The notes under the pieces: model-generated
Seen by the model: the letters and a program-made list of their open reading frames with translations, nothing else
Databases searched by the model: none
What the model was told of the DNA's origin: nothing
Made by a program: the position numbers and the translations under genes
Assembly: GCA_014879435.1 (NCBI GenBank)
Contig: JACSSB010000136.1
Location: 1 to 19,825, forward strand
Direction: 5' to 3'
Length of the DNA stretch: 19,825 bases
Source of the DNA: Phycisphaerales bacterium
GTDB lineage: Bacteria > Pseudomonadota > Gammaproteobacteria > Competibacterales > Competibacteraceae
Part shown: positions 15,966-19,825 of the stretch, one piece after another
Layout: each line of letters starts with the position of its first letter
Numbering within the stretch: the stretch's first letter is position 1

Positions 15966-17491
15966 GATGCGATTTCCAGCGGATTGGCTGAGGATAAGCA
16001 CGCACGTACCACGTCGCGATCACTGAAAGGCAGCCGTTCGGTACCCACGATCTGATAATCCTCATGGCCTTTGCCCGCGATCAGCACCATGTCACCCGGC
16101 GCGGCCTCAGCTAAAGCATGAGCAATCGCCTCTCGTCGATCACGGATCACGGTCGCCGCCTCGGGATGGCGCATGCCACCTTGGATGTCGTGCACGATAC
16201 GCTGCGGCTCCTCGTTGCGCGGGTTGTCATCGGTAATCGTCACTCGGTCGGCCCAGCGCTCGGCGATGGCGCCCATCAGTGGTCGCTTACCGGTGTCGCG
16301 GTCACCACCGCAACCGAATACGCACCATAATCGGCCCCCACCGTGTTCACGTAGCGCACGCAGCGCCTGCTCCAAAGCGTGGGGGGTATGCGCATAGTCA
16401 ATCACCGCCAGCGGCTGATTCGGCCCTCCAGCCAACCGTTCCATTCTTCCCGGCACGGTCATGGTTCGTGACAGCCGCGCCAGCGCTTCGGGCAAGGGCA
16501 GATCAAGCGCCAGCAAAACCGCCAGGGCTGCCAACAGGTTGCTGGCATTGAATCGGCCCAGCAAACCGGCTTGTAATTGGCCATCGCCCCAGGATGAACG
16601 GATGCGTAACCGCAGACCAGCGGGGGTCAGCTCCAGTGCATCGCCCCAAACCCATCGATCCACGTCCACTGACCGGGGACCAAGACCGTAAGCAATCACG
16701 GTGCGCGGGCTATTTAGATCAATGGCGAGGGTGCGACCGAAATCATCATCCAGGTTCAACACCGCATGCACGGGTTGATGCTCACAGAACAGCCGACGCT
16801 TGGCCAGGGCATAGCTTTCCGGCGTGCCGTGATAATCCAGATGATCGCGAGTCAGATTGGTCAATACCGCCACGGCGAAGCGCACTCCATTCACTCGCCC
16901 TTGATCCAGAGCGTGCGAGGACACTTCCATCGCGGCGTAACTTCGACCTGCAGCGACCAATTTCGCCAGCCAGCTCTGTACGCGCAAAGGGTCTGGTGTG
17001 GTATGCGGCGATGGCTCGGTTTGGCCGTATTCACCAATCCCCAAGGTTCCGAGCATGCCACAGGGTCCGTTATCGGTATCGCTCAACGCCTGGGCAATAA
17101 AATGGACGCAGGAAGTTTTACCGTCTGTTCCAGTGACACCGATGACCTGCAATTGCTCGGATGGTGCCCCATAAAAATGATGGGCAATCTTTCCCATGCG
17201 CTGACGCAATTCTGGTACCGCTAGCAACGGGAGCGCTGTTTCAGCAGCGGCTGGCAGCGGCCCTAGATAAGGGGGTTCCCATACCACGGCGCGTGCTCCC
17301 GCCGCTCGTACCGAGTCGAGGAACTCCAAACCGTGCCGATGCTCGCCACGCAATGCAAAAAACAGATCACCGGATCGAACCGCACGGCTGTCAAGCGTCA
17401 GCCCGGTCACTTGCTGGTTGGCCAAGGCTTGCGGTACTTCGGCAAATTCCCTCAATAACGCGCCCAGGGTATGTGGCGAGGCCAGACTCAT
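15962..17491 (-). CDS. murE: MurE, UDP-MurNAc-tripeptide synthetase (meso-DAP adding)
   Basis: MurE adds the third stem-peptide residue. The product has 509 residues (E. coli 495). The DNPR motif at 422-425 (TDDNPRNEEP) is the signature of meso-diaminopimelate specificity. Other motifs: LDSRAVRSGDLFFALRG at 33-49, P-loop GVTGTDGKTS at 118-127 (many relatives have GTNGKTT), TTPDP at about 164-168, EVSSHALDQGR, DHLDYHG, and K231 in YALAKRRLF, the carbamylated lysine of the family. ATG 17491 overlaps the ftsI TGA as ATGA, and its GGAG site, 8 bases upstream, lies within the last codons of ftsI. The two proteins are thus probably translationally coupled. Confidence 0.97.
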   Translation of the reverse strand: MSLASPHTLGALLREFAEVPQALANQQVTGLTLDSRAVRSGDLFFALRGEHRHGLEFLDSVRAAGARAVVWEPPYLGPLPAAAETALPLLAVPELRQRMGKIAHHFYGAPSEQLQVIGVTGTDGKTSCVHFIAQALSDTDNGPCGMLGTLGIGEYGQTEPSPHTTPDPLRVQSWLAKLVAAGRSYAAMEVSSHALDQGRVNGVRFAVAVLTNLTRDHLDYHGTPESYALAKRRLFCEHQPVHAVLNLDDDFGRTLAIDLNSPRTVIAYGLGPRSVDVDRWVWGDALELTPAGLRLRIRSSWGDGQLQAGLLGRFNASNLLAALAVLLALDLPLPEALARLSRTMTVPGRMERLAGGPNQPLAVIDYAHTPHALEQALRALREHGGGRLWCVFGCGGDRDTGKRPLMGAIAERWADRVTITDDNPRNEEPQRIVHDIQGGMRHPEAATVIRDRREAIAHALAEAAPGDMVLIAGKGHEDYQIVGTERLPFSDRDVVRACLSSANPLEIAS

Positions 17492-19317
17492 GGTTTTTTC
17501 TCCACCGCTGGCGCCGTATTTGCAATTTTTACGCTGGGAAGATTGTCCGCTGTTTTCTTCGCTGGCGACACCATACCTGCGATCTTCATACTCGGAAGAT
17601 CATCCGGTGTGATGTTTAAAATTCGCAGCGCCTCGCCCATGGTTTGGCCAAATACTGGCGCGGCCACGGTTCCTCCGTAGTAGGCCCCGCTTTTCGGCTC
17701 ATCGACGATGATCGTCATCACCAGTCGTGGATTACTGGCTGGCACCATGCCAGCGAACAAGGAAAAATAGCGGTTGGCGGCATAACGACCACCGACGATC
17801 TTATGTACCGTGCCGGTTTTACCCGCCACTCGGTAACCGGGTACGGTGGATTTGAATCCAGTCCCTTTCCGGCTCACGGCTTCCTCCATCATCGCCCGCA
17901 CTTGCCGCACCGATTTTGCTGACAATACCCGTTCTTCCTTGGCCGGATCGAGCGGCTGCTCGCGTTTGAGAAGGGTCAGCGGTTGTCGAATACCATCCGT
18001 CGCGAGCACGACATAGGCTTGGGCCAACTGCAACATGCTGACCGACAGTCCGTAGCCAAAGGAATGGTTCGCGTGCCCAATCTCACCACCCCATTTGCTG
18101 AAATGGCGCAGCACACCCGGTTGCTCACCGCCCAAACCCACTTCCGTTGGCACGCCAAAGCCAAGATTCTTGTAAAGCTTCCATAAGCGCTCGGCCGGCA
18201 AGGACAGTGCGATTTTGCTGGTACCGACATTGCTAGACTTACTTAGCACATGTACGACATCGATCAGGCCGTAGTTATGCACGTCCCGCACTCGGTTGCG
18301 ACCTACCTGGAGCCAACCGGGCGAAGTATTCACCCGAGTACTGGGCGTCCAGCGGCCACTTTCCAGCGCCATGGCGATCGTGAAGGGCTTTAGAGTCGAA
18401 CCCGGCTCATAAACGTCGGTGATCGCTCGGTTGCGTAACAAATCCCCTTTCAGTTCGGCGCGATTATTCGGATTACCCGCTGGCTGATCCACCATGGCCA
18501 GGATCTCGCCGGTCTGTACGTCCACGATTACCGCAGAACCTGCGCTGGCTCGATTCTCTCGCACCGCCGCTTTCAGAGCGCGATAGGCGAGGTATTGCAG
18601 CCGCCGATCAATACTCAACACCACAGCCTGACCGGCCTGCGGAACTTGGATATTTTCTACGTCCTCAACGATCTGGCCTAAGCGATCCTTAATCACCCGT
18701 TTGCTGCCAGGAATGCCACGCAGGCGGTCATCGAAGCTCTTTTCAATTCCTTCCTGACCGGCATCGTCGATATCAGTAAATCCCAACAGATGAGAGGTGA
18801 CTTCGGCATCTGGATAGTAACGGCGGTATTCGCGCCGCGAGTACACACCAGGTACTCCAAGTTGCATAACTCTCTGGGCCACGCTCGGCGCCAAATGCCG
18901 ACGTAGATAAACGAATTGCCGGGTTTCGGGTACCGCCAGCTTCTGCTCCAGTTCTGTCATTGTCAGTCCCAGCAATGAGGCAAGCGCTGGCCAACGATCA
19001 CGCTGTTGCTTCAATTCGGTCGGCTGCGCCCAGACCGAATCCACCGGCGAACTCACCGCCAGTGGTTCTCCGTTACGATCAAGGATCATCCCACGGTGCG
19101 CGGGTACTTCGACTACTCGCAGAAAACGCTGGTCGCCTTGCTCTCGCAGGAAATCGGCGTGCACCACTTGCAGGTAGGCGGCACGCACCACCATTCCTCC
19201 TGCTGCCAGGAATAACAAGCCGAGCAACAGCTCTCGCCGAGTCATGCTGCGCGACGAAGTGCCCGCTGATCTTTTTACGGGCTTTTTTCCAAACATAAGC
19301 AAGATCTTATTGAACAT
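17488..19317 (-). CDS. ftsI: FtsI (PBP3), septal peptidoglycan transpeptidase
   Basis: FtsI is the class B penicillin-binding protein that cross-links septal wall, partnered with FtsW. The product has 609 residues (E. coli 588). It has a basic cytoplasmic stretch, one membrane helix at about 29-46, a pedestal domain with HRGMILDRNGEPLAVSSPV at 74-92 and RYYPDAEVTSHLLGF, and the transpeptidase domain with catalytic S307 in EPGSTLKPF, SSN at 361-363, and KTG at 500-502. The C-terminal tail from 572 consists of two imperfect 19-residue repeats. ATG 19317 lies 5 bases after ftsL with only a weak TAAGA upstream. An ATG 7 codons later has no better site. Maturation cleavage, known for E. coli, cannot be judged here. 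Confidence 0.97.
   Translation of the reverse strand: MFNKILLMFGKKPVKRSAGTSSRSMTRRELLLGLLFLAAGGMVVRAAYLQVVHADFLREQGDQRFLRVVEVPAHRGMILDRNGEPLAVSSPVDSVWAQPTELKQQRDRWPALASLLGLTMTELEQKLAVPETRQFVYLRRHLAPSVAQRVMQLGVPGVYSRREYRRYYPDAEVTSHLLGFTDIDDAGQEGIEKSFDDRLRGIPGSKRVIKDRLGQIVEDVENIQVPQAGQAVVLSIDRRLQYLAYRALKAAVRENRASAGSAVIVDVQTGEILAMVDQPAGNPNNRAELKGDLLRNRAITDVYEPGSTLKPFTIAMALESGRWTPSTRVNTSPGWLQVGRNRVRDVHNYGLIDVVHVLSKSSNVGTSKIALSLPAERLWKLYKNLGFGVPTEVGLGGEQPGVLRHFSKWGGEIGHANHSFGYGLSVSMLQLAQAYVVLATDGIRQPLTLLKREQPLDPAKEERVLSAKSVRQVRAMMEEAVSRKGTGFKSTVPGYRVAGKTGTVHKIVGGRYAANRYFSLFAGMVPASNPRLVMTIIVDEPKSGAYYGGTVAAPVFGQTMGEALRILNITPDDLPSMKIAGMVSPAKKTADNLPSVKIANTAPAVEKKP
17491..17604 (-). repeat. Two imperfect 19-codon tandem repeats at the 3' end of ftsI
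   Basis: Residues 572-590 (DDLPSMKIAGMVSPAKKTA) and 591-609 (DNLPSVKIANTAPAVEKKP) are adjacent units. They share DxLPSxKIA, and with a one-codon shift also a PA pair (SPA/APA). The DNA also aligns (CTTCC.AG...AA.AT.GCA, then GCCAGCG in both), so it looks like an old tandem duplication. The murE ribosome-binding site lies inside the second unit. Confidence 0.6.
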
Positions 19318-19322
19318 TGATC

Positions 19323-19595
19323 TTATCGGGGGATGATATAAAGGACTTCACCAGGGTCTGGAATCAGCATATCCAGGCGTTTACGCGCCGTTTGCTCGAT
19401 CACGGCATCCGTAACTAGCGTACTTTGCTCCAGTTGTAACAATTCCCATTCCACTTCAAGATCGTCTCGCTTCGTCTGTAACTTTTGCAGTTCCATGAAA
19501 AGCTGCCGGTTCGTATGCTCGGTGTATACCACGCCGATGCCAGAACCGAGTACGGCCACAGCCAATCCAACCACTAGTAAAACCTGCCCTTTCAT
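19323..19595 (-). CDS. ftsL: FtsL, bitopic divisome protein
   Basis: FtsL pairs with FtsB through a periplasmic coiled coil and, with FtsQ, controls FtsWI. The product has 90 residues. A membrane helix starts almost at the N terminus (about 4-24, VLLVVGLAVAVLGSGIGVVY), followed by a leucine- and glutamate-rich coiled coil at about 27-65 (NRQLFMELQKLQTKRDDLE) and the conserved end RKRLDMLIPDPGEVLYI. The cytoplasmic tail is much shorter than in E. coli. ATG 19595 overlaps the rsmH TGA as ATGA, with GGAG 8 bases upstream. The family is weakly conserved in sequence, so position between rsmH and ftsI is part of the evidence. Confidence 0.93.
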   Translation of the reverse strand: MKGQVLLVVGLAVAVLGSGIGVVYTEHTNRQLFMELQKLQTKRDDLEVEWELLQLEQSTLVTDAVIEQTARKRLDMLIPDPGEVLYIIPR

Positions 19596-19825
19596 GCCAG
19601 TCGCTCCGCGACCCGTAACAACGCACTGCGCGCCCTGGGATTAGCGGCTATCTCTACAGCGCTGGGTCGCACCGCTCGCCCGATCAGACCGAGAGTCATT
19701 CCAGTCGGACCACCTGCCACGGGTAGATCCAGCGGTAATTCCCTGCCTCGTGCCTGTTCTCGCATGAAGTGCTTGACCATTCGATCCTCCAGGGAATGAA
19801 AACTGATCACCGCCAGACGGCCACC
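19592..19825 (-). CDS. rsmH: RsmH (MraW), 16S rRNA C1402 N4-methyltransferase, 3' part only
   Basis: RsmH methylates N4 of C1402 in the 16S rRNA P site using S-adenosylmethionine. Only the last 77 codons are inside the window, and the gene enters from the right edge. They carry the family's C-terminal motifs: GGRLAVISFHSLEDRMVKHFM at the edge, of which SFHSLEDR is diagnostic, then the conserved RAVRPSAVEIAANPRARSA and the closing LRVAERLA. The gene is the usual second member of the dcw cluster after mraZ, which would lie outside. The stop overlaps the ftsL start by ATGA. Confidence 0.94.
   Translation of the reverse strand, partial: GGRLAVISFHSLEDRMVKHFMREQARGRELPLDLPVAGGPTGMTLGLIGRAVRPSAVEIAANPRARSALLRVAERLA

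Noticed and set aside
15966..16001. Earlier murF start inside murE
   Set aside because: It would add 12 unconserved residues. ATG 15965 forms the ATGA junction used elsewhere in the cluster and matches family length.
1..19825. An undescribed multigene system, CRISPR array, tRNA or prophage
   Set aside because: All established coding sequence is accounted for by conserved division, wall, lipid A, rRNA methylation and export genes. There are no regularly spaced direct repeats or foreign-looking inserts, and the only gap over 300 bases is regulatory in character.

Overview
The window carries one continuous block of the division and cell wall (dcw) cluster, followed by lpxC and secA. Every recognisable gene lies on the minus strand, so the biological reading direction runs from base 19825 down to base 1. 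The order is rsmH (3' part), ftsL, ftsI, murE, murF, mraY, murD, ftsW, murG, murC, ddl, ftsQ, ftsA, ftsZ, lpxC, secA (5' part, open at base 1). LpxC, a meso-diaminopimelate-type MurE, an FtsZ ending in DYLDIPAFLRRQAD, and the order ftsQ-ftsA-ftsZ-lpxC-secA all point to a Gammaproteobacterium. It is not an enteric: there is no murB between murC and ddl, and no secM-like gene between lpxC and secA. The murB-less order resembles Pseudomonas. The genus cannot be named from this window.

Layout. Bases 19825-10913 (rsmH to ftsW) are extremely compact: genes abut, overlap by 1-7 bases (ATGA, TGATG, GTGA junctions) or are a few bases apart, which is typical of translational coupling on one polycistronic mRNA. 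Bases 10916-4039 (murG to ftsZ) have short gaps of 15-73 bases and no visible terminator. Bases 4038-3723 are the only stretch over 300 bases without an established gene. It is AT-rich in its middle and holds two inverted repeats just after ftsZ, a 9-bp inverted repeat with four GCAAC/GTTGC motifs, a candidate sigma70 promoter for lpxC, a Fur-like palindrome and a possible 34-codon leader ORF. The lpxC-secA gap (2807-2628) contains a good intrinsic terminator candidate.

Function. MurC, MurD, MurE and MurF add L-Ala, D-Glu, meso-DAP and D-Ala-D-Ala to UDP-MurNAc, and Ddl makes the D-Ala-D-Ala. MraY and MurG build lipids I and II. FtsW and FtsI polymerise and cross-link septal peptidoglycan under control of FtsQ and FtsL. 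FtsA and FtsZ form the cytoplasmic ring. LpxC commits carbon to lipid A, and SecA drives protein export. RsmH methylates 16S rRNA.

I found no mobile element, CRISPR array, tRNA, rRNA or unknown multigene system. The window is a conserved housekeeping locus. The points that merit a second look are small: the structured ftsZ-lpxC intergenic region and a 19-residue tandem repeat forming the C-terminal tail of FtsI.
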